64,000 nt of DNA from contig NC_049990.1 in the NCBI RefSeq assembly GCF_000003815.2, positions 14,765,562 through 14,829,561 on the forward strand. Direction: 5' to 3'. Below the pieces are notes generated by a model. The model ran no database searches, had not been told where the DNA came from, and saw nothing but the letters and a program-made list of their open reading frames with translations. A program made the position numbers and the translations under genes. Below are positions 47,501 through 62,500 of the stretch, piece after piece; position 1 is the stretch's first letter; every line of letters begins with the position of its first letter. This DNA comes from Branchiostoma floridae. Lineage: Eukaryota > Chordata > Leptocardii > Amphioxiformes > Branchiostomatidae.

Positions 47501-50500
47501 TTACTCAGGATTTGTATTAATCTCAATGATTGTTCTTGAACTTTCTATGCAGTTTTTGAGAGGCCTGCAAGGAGTGTTTGGATTCCAAGCTGTGCAAGTC
47601 TTCAACCTCATGCCCGGGTATGTCATGCTTTCTGTACACACATTTTTGATTTGTTCTAAAAGCCTTCAACAATATGCTGCGTTCAAAATCACAGCAGCTG
47701 GACATTCATTTTCTGAAATATTTTGTGAAACAAAAATAGCCAGACTTTACATTTTACCGGTGCAATGGCTGAGTGAGTAGAGTGTTTGCCTTGCCTTTGG
47801 TAGGTTGTGAGTTCAATACCTGACCAATATACCAAAGACTTAAGAAATAGTACTGTCAGTCACATCTAGGTACCAAACTTTCACAGTCGGAGTTGATTAA
47901 AACTAATTTGGAAGAGTATAAGAATAGACACAAATCACTTTTAGTGGACTAGTCCCCTGGTGTAGTGGCATGTACAAATGTGTGGCCCAAAGGCTACAGA
48001 AATGGTGATGGGTGCCATCTGTTACAGATCTTTAACTTCTTTTATCTCACTTTTGTAATAATGATTTCTTCTCCATTGTATGACAGACCCTGGTATAGCA
48101 CACGTGCTAATATCCGGGTTATTGCGGGTGCCTATGCCTTGGACGCCATTCAGCAGAGGGTCTTCAACATCACAGCAGCTGGGCAGTTTGGCTCCTACAG
48201 CTTTGACGTGGCAACCATCACATATGACCAGATTGGTAAGGCTACTGTCTCAGCTGTAGTTGTAGACTGTCCCTTGGAACAGTCAGTATTTAATGATACA
48301 TCGTAAAGCTATTCATCTATTTGTTTTCTTTAGCCAGTGTGTTAAGTCTTAAGTTAGACTTAAGTTTTTCAGTGAGGGCCTATATCCTTAATGGCTACCT
48401 CTGACATTTTTTGGTATCTTTGATGAATTTTAACACTTTTGTTCAACACAAAGAAGGAAAGTTCACCCCAAATTTTTAGTTGCACATACATCAAACTTAG
48501 TCATCAGTGACATTGACATTTTCTAGCGCATGACCTTAGATCTAAGGACGCATGCATCAAGTAATGAATTGTAATTTTGAGTTTCTTATTTACCTGTAAC
48601 TGTTATGTTAGTTTGATGCAGGGATTCCTGTCTTCCACCCCACCACTACTACTACTTTTGCACAGGCTAAAATTAGTCACTTTGATAGAGTCTAGAAAAG
48701 ACTAGTCTAACAAGTAAGAAGTATGCGCCAGCCCACCTGGAAATAGATAACAGTTGTGGTAGTATGGGATAATGAACTGTTCACATATCACGTTTGTTTC
48801 TCTGCTTGTAGTAAACCAGCTCCTGTATGGCTACATTGAAGTCCGCACAGTGTTTATGCAGAGCTACAGAGACCAGTTGTCAGCATCGTACAGAATACTA
48901 GCCAGCAGTGTAAAACTGAATGTGAGTATAAGAGTGTCTTTTTCTTTTCCAAACCTGCATCAGTGTTAGATTTAAATGGGGTACATGTCATTGTGTCATA
49001 TCATCACACAATATTTGACATACTTCTTTTTTCGCTGTAACTAGTTAAATCTATCTATCTACTGAGGGTTTTTTTCCAGTATGAAATGATGTTCAAAATA
49101 GTTTTGCATGGAGTTTCTTATATGGGACCAGTTATTCAAAAAGCTATAATTTTATCTTCCAGGTTCTTCGAATCTTCAGTAGTCTCTACGGGGTTCGATC
49201 AATGGCAGTTACAAATATCAAGCCAGGGTGAGTATTGCATTGTTTTGTTCAACCTTTCTGAACAATAACATAACTACTATTTATCAAATATTGTGTAAAC
49301 TTAGTTACAATCATATTTGTACTTGGAAGAGAAACTCTCACTCTCATGAAGCAGAATTGTTGCTTTTCATTCAATCTGCCTAAGAAGCCAAGCTTTCCCT
49401 TGTTTACTGTTAAAGTGTATAACTATTCTATTTTCAGCACCACGGCTACTACAACCTGGATTGACTTCCAAATAAACTGTGCCCAAACTGCTGTACCCAA
49501 CATTGTCACCACCTACTTGGATGTTACTGACTCGAATCAGATGGTTGGAACCCTGGATATCCTCCCTGGGTCTGGCTATTTATCCATTGAAGGTTAGGAT
49601 CACATTCTACATAAGTGTTAGAATGTTAGTCACTGTGTTTGATATGGAGGTAATTTCTATTTTGCAGTTTTTTTTTACTTTCACTTTGTGACTTGTGTCC
49701 ATCAAATGCATGTTTTGGAAAAAAATTCATCACCCTTTTACTAGACAAAGGCTAGTGAGTCATAATTATTTGAATTTTGATAATCTTCATCTATGGTTGC
49801 AGATGGAATGACCAAATGTTTCATTAAATTCATAGAATAGACAGAATGGGCCTATTAACTATTTCTTTGTTGTATACTTATTGCACTGTAGACTTACATA
49901 TGTTCAGTGTTCATGAAGATGTGGCATATCTTTCCTTACAGGATCTTTTGAATCTTTATATCTTTATTTTATTAAGTCATGTTGCAGTGTTCTTTTCTTG
50001 TGAATTCCAATTATAAAGTATTATCCAAAAATGTGTTCCAGCACCCCGATGTGGAGTGGAGCTGGACCTGGTGCTTGTACTTGACGACTCAGGCAGTGTA
50101 GGGGCTGGGAACTTCAATAAGTTAAAGGAATTTGTCAAGAGACTTGTTGCCCAATTCGAGTTTGCACAAGATGCAACAAGGTAAAGACTGTAGACAAATG
50201 TAACATGATATCATGCTATTACTAAGCAACAATAGAACACTGCAACATGACTTAATAAAATAAAGATATNNNNNNNNNNNNNNNNNNNNNNNNNNNNNNN
50301 NNNNNNNNNNNNNNNNNNNNNNNNNNNNNNNNNNNNNNNNNNNNNNNNNNNNNNNNNNNNNNNNNNNNNNNNNNNNNNNNNNNNNNNNNNNNNNNNNNNN
50401 NNNNNNNNNNNNNNNNNNNNNNNNNNNNNNNNNNNNNNNNNNNNNNNNNNNNNNNNNNNNNNNNNNNNNNNNNNNNNNNNNNNNNNNNNNNNNNNNNNNN

Positions 50501-53500
50501 NNNNNNNNNNNNNNNNNNNNNNNNNNNNNNNNNNNNNNNNNNNNNNNNNNNNNNNNNNNNNNNNNNNNNNNNNNNNNNNNNNNNNNNNNNNNNNNNNNNN
50601 NNNNNNNNNNNNNNNNNNNNNNNNNNNNNNNNNNNNNNNNNNNNNNNNNNNNNNNNNNNNNNNNNNNNNNNNNNNNNNNNNNNNNNNNNNNNNNNNNNNN
50701 NNNNNNNNNNNNNNNNNNNNNNNNNNNNNNNNNNNNNNNNNNNNNNNNNNNNNNNNNNNNNNNNNNNNNNNNNNNNNNNNNNNNNNNNNNNNNNNNNNNN
50801 NNNNNNNNNNNNNNNNNNNNNNNNNNNNNNNNNNNNNNNNNNNNNNNNNNNNNNNNNNNNNNNNNNNNNNNNNNNNNNNNNNNNNNNNNNNNNNNNNNNN
50901 NNNNNNNNNNNNNNNNNNNNNNNNNNNNNNNNNNNNNNNNNNNNNNNNNNNNNNNNNNNNNNNNNNNNNNNNNNNNNNNNNNNNNNNNNNNNNNNNNNNN
51001 NNNNNNNNNNNNNNNNNNNNNNNNNNNNNNNNNNNNNNNNNNNNNNNNNNNNNNNNNNNNNNNNNNNNNNNNNNNNNNNNNNNNNNNNNNNNNNNNNNNN
51101 NNNNNNNNNTAATGAGTTGATGCTATCCATCGATCTATAGTGTAACCTATATCTGTTGTTTTAAAAACAGGGTATCAGGTACATACTATCAAGGTAGTCG
51201 ACTGACAGCGGTTTCTAACTGTCAATGTGGTACCACCATTGGTCTACTTCATATCCTTAGATATAGTCTGTTTTTGTAAACAATGGATGTATGCAGTTCC
51301 ACAGATAATGGTGCACTAGCATTAATATCAGTGAGAAACTCACAGGCTAAATTTTATCTGATTTAGTAAAAGAAGCTCATATTGAAGAAATGAAGGGTTT
51401 GCTTGTGTCAATAGTTGATACAATCATTGATAACATTTTTGTGATCAGTGTTGAAAATAATTCTTCATTGTTACAATTCCTTTAATGTAACCTGGTGTTT
51501 TTCTTTTTGTAAGGATTGGCATAATCCAGTATTCCACTGATGTAAAAGCAGTCTTCAGTCTGAACTCTTATGACACATTGGAGGACATCAACACAGCAAT
51601 TGATGGCATGAAGTACAAGGGTGGAGGTACCAACACTCACCTGGCTCTCTATGACCTGGTCAACAATGCATTCAGGTACCTACTAAATAGATAGAAGTAC
51701 ATACATGTTACACACATTTTTTACATACTTTCAGCCACTTTAAGTTATTGTGTTTGTCATTGATTCCTCTGCATATATTCTCAATACTAAGAGTGAAAGT
51801 TTTATCCACCATATAGCAAAATCAATAGATTGAGAGGATTGTCCAAAAAAACTAAGTGTAATATGTCATCAAATCAAAACAAAACAAAACAAATCAGAGG
51901 ATGGGAAAAGAGTACCCTTAAAAGAATTCTAGCTTGTCTATAGCTTAAAATATGTAATTGCAATACGACTTTCTTCCAGTGTTGTTTCTTGGTTTAACAA
52001 AATAGGAATATCCCTTATACACATATGTATTTGCAGAATGCTTAGTATTGAATACCGGGTATGAATTATGTTTTTGTAAAGGTCATATGATCTTTCTAAA
52101 TCTTGATATTTTTATGATTTTGGGGGCTACCTTGGAAACAAGTTTCCAATATAACGGAGGGGGCTACCCCTAAAGATTCACAGATGAATAAATAGATAAA
52201 TATGTGTCCATACAGCTACCAGAACGGTGCTAGGCCTACAGCCAGCAAGGTTGCAGTCATCATCACAGATGGGATGTCCACCCAGCCCATCACCAGGGCC
52301 GCACAGGAAGTCAAGACTGCTGGGATTGTCATGTATGCCATGGGTGTCGGTAGTGGAACTGACCAATCAGAGCTGCAAGAAATCGCAAGTTCCTCGGACA
52401 GAGTTTTCAGTGCATCAAATTATGACTCCCTCCTCACTCTGACAGGAGGGCTGGCAAATAGGTTCTGTGATGGTAAGAAACTGTCTGCATTTTAATCCTT
52501 TTTTTTAAAGATTTACATGAATTGTATGATTGCCTAATTACTGTATGTTTTTGTCTCTGTCTGAAAGCAACGTTGCACTGTTTGTAATGAACATTTATTG
52601 ATTGATTTTTTCAGCTGTTTACAAACAGCCAGGGTTGCCCAACTAGCCAGGGGCTATTGCCAAGGGCTAACCCTGGACATTCTTATAGTTATACTTTAGT
52701 TTCATACCTCACCTATCACACAGCCTTCTTTGGGCACCACTCAACTGGACATACCTCCTGGTCCTCTAATATTCTTATTCTATCTTGATGTCATGATACA
52801 TCTAGACATTTGTGCTTAGCATCATATTGTTGCAGTGTAGATGCATTGCAAATTCCGTAGCTAAACATTTTTCTTTTAAACTCCATGTATAAACTTAATT
52901 GTTTGTCCATCCCCAACTTAGTAGATTTATTAATTCATTACATTGGGCCGTACCAGAGCGAGAGTATCTTGCTAATGTTATTTTTTTTTACAATCAGATG
53001 GCAGCAGTGTGACAAGCGTGGCCACAGTAGATCTGAGTGATGACTTCAGTGTTGACTTGTTGAACGTGACATCAGACACTTTCATCACTCTTCGAGCAAC
53101 AGTTCTTGAACAGGTAATGTATTGACAAGCAAAGTTCTGAATTTTTGAGCTGTTGAGGCAATATGTATATGTCATCAGTTTGATTTGCATGTAGATTGCC
53201 TAAAGAAGACATGAACATGTTTATAAATTGAATAATCTATACCAAATGAATGTAGTAATAATTACTTAATAATGAATTTGACATACTCAGAGAATATATC
53301 TTGATGTTTACACTTTTTTTTGTTTTCTCTTGATTCAGCTGAATTTTGTGCTTGGAAACTTTTCCAACCTCATCCTTACAAACATCAACTTCCAGCCAAG
53401 GTGAGCATACTGACCTTTACAGCAAGAAATTCTTCATATACTTAAAAAGTGAAGGTTTTGAGACATTATAGCATACACAATATTCATTGGTAACTTTTAG

Positions 53501-56500
53501 CTTTAAATGACAAGAGTAGGATTCCTGGCATTCCTGATAAAACATTGAGAAGGTACTTTGCTCGACTTTCCGTACTTCACACAGATGTAATATTTGGTAC
53601 CTGGATATTTGGTATTGAAAGGAGAGCTCCGTCATCTAATTGACTCAGTGGTTTCACAAAGGTATAAGGCTTCAAAAAGACTATCACATCACGTTTATAT
53701 GCTGTCATGGTAATAAAATTGTGTTTTAATCCCCACAGCATAAGCGGCAAAGTCAGGGTGGTCTTTACCTTGAACTCTCTGGGATACATTGTCAACGAGC
53801 TGCAAATCATCATCAACCAAGTGGCCTCAACTGGGACCTTTGGCAACTTGGCAGTCACAGGTGCTACCTTCGATGCTCAAGGTACATGTACAGCTACTAT
53901 AGCTTGTTTATCTAACGCTAGTTCACCTTTATCCGTGGGGTGACCTTTATTCGTTGTCATTAAAAACAGCACATTTAGTGGTATTAAGTCTGCGGCAGTG
54001 GTTTCAAATGTGCAATATTTTCAAAATGTTCCGATTTGAAACTATTGTCAGCACGGCCGTCGACTTCATATCCTTAAATACGTTTTTTACTTACAAACAA
54101 CGGATATAGGTTACCCTCGGATAAAGGTGAACCAGCATTACTGATTTTTATAGTGATTGTTCATTTCAATCAATCAACTGTGGACATCATTTTTTATTTA
54201 TTAAAACTAAAAATTGAAGTTGAATGAAGACTCATCTTGGTGAGTAGAATCAATAATTATACAGTTTGAACTTTGTTCCAACACAAAGAAAAACAGTATA
54301 ACTTGTAAAATGGGGAAAAGTGTATAAATGTAAGTTCTAAGCATTGCATTGTAATGAATAAAGATTTACACCAAATTCAAATGTTACTTAGCAGTGCTTT
54401 CCAATGATTTAAAACTGTGTGAGACAGTGAAGTGTATGCTTATTTCAAACAGCTTTGGACATATTAAACAGTGTTATAGGAATTGATTCTTGAAAACATA
54501 TTGAAAAATATTTACAGAAATGTTAGAGCTGTTTATTGCATAAAAGGGTGACAGGGATACTCTTATATTACAGTTTGAGGAATAACTGTTCTTTTCCTGC
54601 TATGGCTAGGTCCTGCAGTTCTCTATGGCATTGTGGAGGTGAATAGAACATTTACATCAGAGATCAGAAGCATTTCCAGCTATGAGGCTGCTGCACTTAG
54701 TATCTCTTTTACATACCAGGTAAGCTGATTTCAGTATCCATTATAGCACACTGAATCAGTCAAACGAAAAGAGCTAAAAAGTATAGTATAGTTTGTTCTC
54801 TCAGGGAAAAATAACAATTGGGTTATATGGGTCATTAGAGCTGATTAGTTTTTGAATCTTCCTCCTGTATGTTTGAGGCATTTTAGAGTCATTATGTACA
54901 GTTTCCAATGATGCTGTCTTTGTCCTTGGTACTGAAACCACGACTATGTTATGTCTAAAGACTTTCTGTGAGCTGTAATGCTTTTACTGCATTTATTTTT
55001 TTGTATGAACAATTCGGAACAACATGTATATGCAAGTGCAAAGTACAATGTATATACAAGGTTTAAAGGTTATGTATATCAACGAATGGCTTGTACATTT
55101 CACAGTTGCTGCAAAGCTTTACTACCAGTGTCAACTTTGCTAGGGTCACCTACATCTCTCCTGGGTATGTCTCTTTTGAGCCTGTAGCTTACAGTGTGCA
55201 CTTACAATATATTAAAATCTTTCTGACTATAATCCATGTAATGCAATATAAGTATGTAAGAATATTAATTTCTTATGTACATCCATAAGTAGAAGAAAAA
55301 GGTGCAAAATGTTTATACAGTTGAGTATTTGAGAACAGGAATCTGCAAATTTAATGCCACTTAGAGATAGAACACAGAAAAAGAACTACTAGGAGAATCA
55401 AATGGCGTTTTTGCTTTCATGTCTATCATTTTTAAAAGCAATTCTGTTTTTCTAGAAGTTGAAGTCAGATTGACAGAAGGATAAGTGTGATTGAGTCCTA
55501 CACAAGTGGTGATTATGACCAGAGCTGGTAGATGTCATCCAATTAAAGATACAAATATCACATTGTGTACCTTTATTGTTAAGAAGTTCCAAATACAAAA
55601 TGTGGATTGGTGTCTGACTGATTTTCTTTTCTATGTCATTACAGGTATGCAGCGACGACAACCCTTGTGTCCTTTGTTACTTCAGTGAGTGCTAATGTCT
55701 CGGATGACATCCTCACCAACTTCAACGCCTCTGTGGCTGGGACCCCAATGTTCCTTCAAGGAACACTCAGTCCAGAATGTAAGTCAGGGTTATATCAACT
55801 TTTACACACTCCCTTACACTTTTGTAAGCCTTACCCTATTGGTATAATGATCGAAAGCACTAGGTCACAGAAAAATAGACATGCTCTGAAATTAGTACAC
55901 CTTTTTAATATTACATTTAAAAGATTTTTATCTGATGCATTTGGCATAACCACTGGAACCACTTTTCATATTTCATCCGATAGGATGTTAAATGGAGATC
56001 CCGTGTTTGAGGAGAGCTACACCTGAAGCCCGTTAAAAAAACCCACCACACTTATCGAAAAGAGTAAAGGTTTTCCCAGGTGTAAGTGGAACAAACCATT
56101 ACAGTCTGATAGTCCTTCCACAAATGTGGTAAAACTTGATAATAAAAAAAATGTGTTCCATGTTTTTATATTGTTACAGTGCCTATGTGTCCTGCAAAGA
56201 TGGATGTAGTTTTTGTACTGGATGGCTCTGGCAGTGTTGGCCATGACAACTTCCAACGGATGAAGTCCTTTGTCAAGAGAGTTGCTGGGAGCTTTGCCAT
56301 CGGACCATCATCAGCCCAGATCAGTTTGTTCCAGTACAGCAACTTTGTCATGCAAGAATTTGCCCTGGACACCTACGAATCCATCGGTGAGATCAACCAG
56401 GCTGTTGATGCTGTCATGTACCAAGGCGGGGGAACAGCCACAGGACTGGCGCTGTACGAAATGAGACAGTACGGCTTCTCCTTTGCCAACGGTGGCCGCC

Positions 56501-59500
56501 CTGGGACACGACGGGTCGCCATTCTCTTGACAGATGGCATGTCATCTGACACTGTTGACAAACATGCAATGGCAGCCTGGCAGGCTGGTATCAGCTTGTA
56601 TGTTGTCGGGATTGGATCAAGTGTGGACATGAATGAGCTGCTGGCAATTGGAGGCACTCCGGACAATGTCTTTAGCCTGGGCAACTTTGGACAGCTACAA
56701 GATCTTGGCAGCCGCCTGCCAAACCGCCTGTGTGAAGGTATGTTCCAGTATTTGCTGAATCTACTCATCTATCTGGATATCATTGCACTGTGGCAAATAT
56801 CCAATACCTTGTCCTGCTTTTAATTCAAAGTAGTGTTCAAATTTTCATATCATTATAATAGTGGTGACATTTCCACTCAAAGAGTAGCTACATGTAGTGA
56901 AAAAGAGTGATCTTTAATAATGCATTGCAAGCAAGAACTTAAATGAGCATTCCAAGTATTGCCGAGAGCTTTTGAATCAGTAGGAATAGCAAGGAATGAT
57001 TCTGATATGATATGTAAATTTCTAATACATCTTTAATGAGTTTGCAACATGATATTTATGATATTTGACATTTTTAAATGAATGTTACCAATGTTACTAA
57101 GTGAACTAAATTCTTTGGCTTTCTTTCAGTTGGACGGAGTATGAATCTAATCCTGTCTCTAGATGTTACATCTGTGCCCTGCTCATCCATGTTACGACAG
57201 CAGTTTATGTGTCTTCAGACAGCGGTAAGAAAAATATACAAAGTTCTAAAAAAGAAATTTATTGCTAAATGTAAACATGTAATTACATAAACTTTATCAG
57301 TGATAGTATTAGGTCTAAACCAATTGCTTTGCATACATACATACATACATCTCAGGAGTTATACAATCATGTATTATATGACCGTAAAAATTTGACTTTT
57401 GCCTGTGGAAATTTTAGAGCTATCATGTATCATTAGAATACATTGTACATTAAACTGTGATACGAAAACACCAGAAAGTAACACTGCACTGAGTCTGCAT
57501 GCAAGAAGTTGCGTTGTTTACTTACTGTCATCTAAATTGCATTGTATATTTTGCGTCATAGCTCAACCAGGCTGGACTTTCCTACCAGAATGGGATTCTT
57601 TCAGTGGCACCAGTCAATCTTATACGGTATGTAATAGATTACACAACTTACACTAACAATGATGATGATCATGAATGGTAAAACCATTTATTTTGTAAAT
57701 ACATTGCATCCGGGGAGGCTGAATTACGTATTAGTTACACTTAGTTACAGGCATAATTCCATTAAAATCTGAATACGCATCAAAATTTAACAAATTGTTA
57801 GAAACAAAGATAAAAACAACTGAAATATCCGGGAAAGCACCAATCATATGACAACTGTTGACAAAAGATATCTCAATAAGATAAATATATTAAAGTATAT
57901 TACATACATACAGATTAGTCAATACAGATCCGTCAATATTACATACAGATTAGTCAATACAGATCATAAAAGCTTATAGAATTCTCAAGTATATAAGCAT
58001 CTGCATCACATATCATTGTTAATAGGTACTGTACAGGTAAGACATTGTGACGGAGGTCAAAAGTTCATTACATTTAAGTGCACACTAGTTTCGTCTGATC
58101 CAGAGTGGAAAGTAGATGACGACGTTTAAGTTTATGGTGATAAATGGACAGCTTGTATTGCTATCAATGTGAAAGTCTCATTATTTGAACATATATTTTG
58201 CAAGAGAAAAGTTGAGATTACTTGAATCAAGTAACAACTATAATTATAATATATATAATAGTGTCCTTTTTCAAAATGTTTGTGAGTGAAATAAAGAGGA
58301 TGTTGTACACACTATCCCAAGAACACAAGTTTGGTAGCAATGAGCATTTCATTGTATAATTATATCACAAGACTCTCATTCAACAGACCCCTGGAATACA
58401 GCTACGTTTTCCGGCTGGTTTTCTTCCAATATGCTCGAGCTGGCATCGCAAGTATCGTAAATCCGGCCACAACTCAGCTTGGAAACCTGATGGTTGCTTC
58501 AGTGAATGTCATAGATGATGGTGAGTGTGCAGGTTTTATGTGATAAAAAGGTGCAAATTGAATGTAAATGTTTTTCAAGAGCTGTTTTTTATATAACCTG
58601 CGGACATTTTTTATTGTACATGTGTTTCAGTCGCCATCATCGCCTTTTCTGTATTTTCTTGCTTGCATGGTACTTTTCCTACTCCAGAGCTGATAAGACT
58701 TAGTTGATGTAGTTGTTCGTGAAGTTTGTAATCCATCTAACATAACATAACATAACATAACTGTAACTTTAAAGAGAATGATAGAAAGAGACACTGGACT
58801 GTCAGGGACTACTTTAATGTCAGCCATATGACAGATCATACTGGAGAAACTTTATGTATTGTACCTCACCAGTGTAAACCGGATGTGTGACGATGATGAT
58901 GATGTAATCCATCTATTTTTATCTGCAGACTCCCTGCCACTCTTTGTGATGGTGGAGGTGAATTACACTTTCATCCCTGAACTGAATCAGCCAAACTCTG
59001 CAGTGTTTGCCTATTGGACAAACGTTTTTGAATCAAAGGTACATTCTGGCTTCATTGATTTGTGTAGAATAGGAAAAAGTCTAATTAGTTTGTTATGAAT
59101 AAGCTTAATCATTGTATTTCACATTCAATAAACATAGTTCTTGTAGGATATTGTAATTCATAACTCAGGGAACTGTATTCTCAGTCTAATGAACGTACAA
59201 AAAAATCAGTACTGATGTCATGAATTGAATTGTGTATACTTCATATCTAAGCAAAATTGTAAAATTTGCATGATTTTGTAATGCTTCAAGAATTTACATA
59301 ATTTACAAATCGTTGATCCTCCCTACAGTTGACTGGGATAGAAAATATCACTGGAATACTGTCCGTCATTCCAACAGCTTTCAGACCAGGGTAACTATCT
59401 TTTCAGTACAATTTAAAAGTAATACGGCAGTGACTGCAAAATGCTAGCATTATATTTTATCCGTGGCTCATTATTTGTAAGCGTAGTGTATTATTTACAG

Positions 59501-62500
59501 ATTGATACCATATTTATGTATTGCAACTAATAAGCGTATATGGAATAATGATGTTGCTTTTCAAGCATAGAACAGGTTAATTTGCCTTGTTGGTATTGTT
59601 GGTATTCTGTATTTTCAATAGTTAGTTGTTTAACATGAGAAACAATTATTGTTTTTTTAGGAATACGGCCACAAGTCTCATTGCAGATGTGACGTTAATT
59701 GTGCGACAAACAGCAAGCATTTTTGTCCAGTCTGCACTGGTGGCAGGATTCAGGTCTGGGGACATTGAAGGTCATCCTGTCATTGGTGGGACGGTATCCA
59801 CCACAGGTAAGATAGAACAACCAACAACATGAGACCCATGTACGTTTCAGAAAGTTTAACACAGACTACCATTGCTTGGATGTTTACTCAGCATGCTTCA
59901 AAGTTACATTCAATTACACGATTAGCTTAGTAAAACGTAATGGTTTTGCAGTTTTGCTCTGATTTGAAACTGGACTAGGAAATTATCTGCCTTATACACA
60001 ATGCATCATTATCTGTTACATTTGTAATGGTTCTAAATAAATGATGACTAGATATTTCGTTTTGCTGTTGTGAGGTGTTTTATTTGCTACCCAATACATT
60101 GCACCTGTAGTTTGGGTCTAGTCTCTTAAATCCACAGAGAAGTAGCCGTTTGGAACATCTTTATCTGAATTTTTATCTTAACTTAATCTGCTTCCCACAG
60201 CTCTCGCCTGCCCTGTCAAGCTGGACCTGGTGTTTATCCTGGACAGTAGTGATAGTGTCAGCGTGCAAGATTTTGAAATGATGAGACAGTTCCTCAAGAA
60301 AACCGTGGGAGACTTCAACATCGGATATGATGCAACACAAATCGGACTGGTACAGTACTCAGACGAGGCTGAAACCATATTTGCCTTAGATTCCTTTAGT
60401 TCTCCAACCTCCCTGAGGGATGCCATCGAAACCATTCAGTACACTGGAGGAGCTACCAACACCGGCAATGCTTTGGACTACATGGTACAGTATATGTTTG
60501 CTAGCAGGAATGGGGCGCGACAGGATTCGACCAAAATAGCCATTGTACTGACGGGTGGGGCTTCATCTGATGACATCAAAGCAGCAGCACAAAGGATGCG
60601 GAAATCAAGCGTGATCACCTATGCCATTGGGATCGGCAGTGAACTTGATTATGATCAGCTAGATTACATTGCAGGAGCACCAACAAGTCTGACTATACTG
60701 CAGGCATCTACTGGTCTTGTACAGCTACGTAACACCCTCTCAAGAAAGTTATGTCAAGGTTTGTAGTGTAATACAAGGCTTGATTTTTTTTTAAATGAAA
60801 CGCACTAATGCTTTTTGACTCAGCTTCTGGTTGCTTTGGCCAGAAGTTACTAACATGTGCATGTACAAATTATGTTGTTTTCTTAATTATAAGCAAATAT
60901 TTCACTAACAGTACACAAAAAGGGCACATTGCGCTTGTAAACAGGGTCTAATAGAATTATAGTAGTCTCATATTGTTTCAAGTTTACATGAGAGAAATCA
61001 TGATGTACATGTACTGTGAGCCAGTTGCTTAAAATATTTCTTGATACAGTCAGTTCCAGTTTGCCATACATTGTGAACATCCCTGTCGAGACGTACAACT
61101 TTTCCATTGACTACCTGGATGCCAACACTTCTGCATCCCTGCAGTTGTACACTCAGTTGAATGAGGCTGTGAGTAGACATTTCAAAGATTGAATAAATGT
61201 ATGGCCATCTTTTCAGAGATTTGTGAAGTATTCACAATTATAGCTCTATGATATAACATTTTTAGAATAAAGTTAGAATTCAAAGAAAATTAAGTTTTTA
61301 AGAAGAATTCTACTTAAACTTAAAGAAGGCTAAAAATTCTTAAGCTTTCAGCCTGTTGCACTGTACTATTGATGTATTGCTTAATATACACAGTGGAGTT
61401 TCAAAACACTTAATCTAAAGAGAAAGAACATTAACTGTTTCATAATTGTTTCAGGTCAACTTGAGCTTCACGGGTGTGTCAGGATTCATTGTGCAGCTTA
61501 TGTCCTTTGCACCTGGGTAAGGAACATTTCAAACGTTTCGTGACTGGTAATTATGTGCAAAAAACTCAATCCCAGCAACGTACTGTATTTTTGTACATAA
61601 TATATATATATATAATAGCAGTTGCAACATGGAGATACTGCATGGTAATAGTGTTTCAATCAGTGGCTAAATGTTATACAGCTATCGTGATCATGGTTTA
61701 GAATTGAATGGAAAACTGGATGCTGGTTGCTATTCATGAAGTCCAGACATCTCATATATGTATACTGTAACTGTCCCAACGCGTGTATAGCTAAGATTTA
61801 TAAAAGAATAAAAATGATTTGGAACCTAAACCTCCAGGCCAGACTAAACAATGATACGAAGGAAACTGACTCTGTATATATGTTGTACATTGTTCCCTCT
61901 CCATCATCATCTTTGCCTTGCAACACTTATCATGTCAACTTTCACCTGGATGTTAATATCATAATAGTCATGAATAGAAATTAAATGCAGTCCATTAAAC
62001 CAGATCATGCAATTTTATCTGGGAATTTTCGTTCATTCATTTATAACCATTGATATTTTGTTACAGGCCTTACAATTCTGTCTCAGCTATATGCCAGATG
62101 TACATCTCCCCTTATGCGGTCACTGATGTCACCACCAGATTCCAAAGTTTTAACACACTGGGAGGTCCTATACAGATCAACACGGCCCAAATAAGGGTGA
62201 TAAGAGAGCGTAAGTAAATCATTTTTCATACGTTAATACATGTATGTATGTATGAACGAAATGCATAGCTAATGCTAGTTCACCTTTTCCGTGGGGTGAC
62301 TTATATCCGTTAACGTTTTCGTTTTCAAATATGACATTTATCGAAATCTGGATATCAAGACAAAGAACTAATTTGAAACAGAAACAACCGTCCATCGATT
62401 TGAAATCCTTAAATACACCGGCTTTTAGATACAACGAATATAGGTTACACATCGGATAAAGGTGAACTATTGTTACATAGTAAGGGTCATTACACTTGTG

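Noticed and set aside
56373-56768. 131-codon minus-strand frame
   Set aside because: Antisense shadow of VWA module 6.
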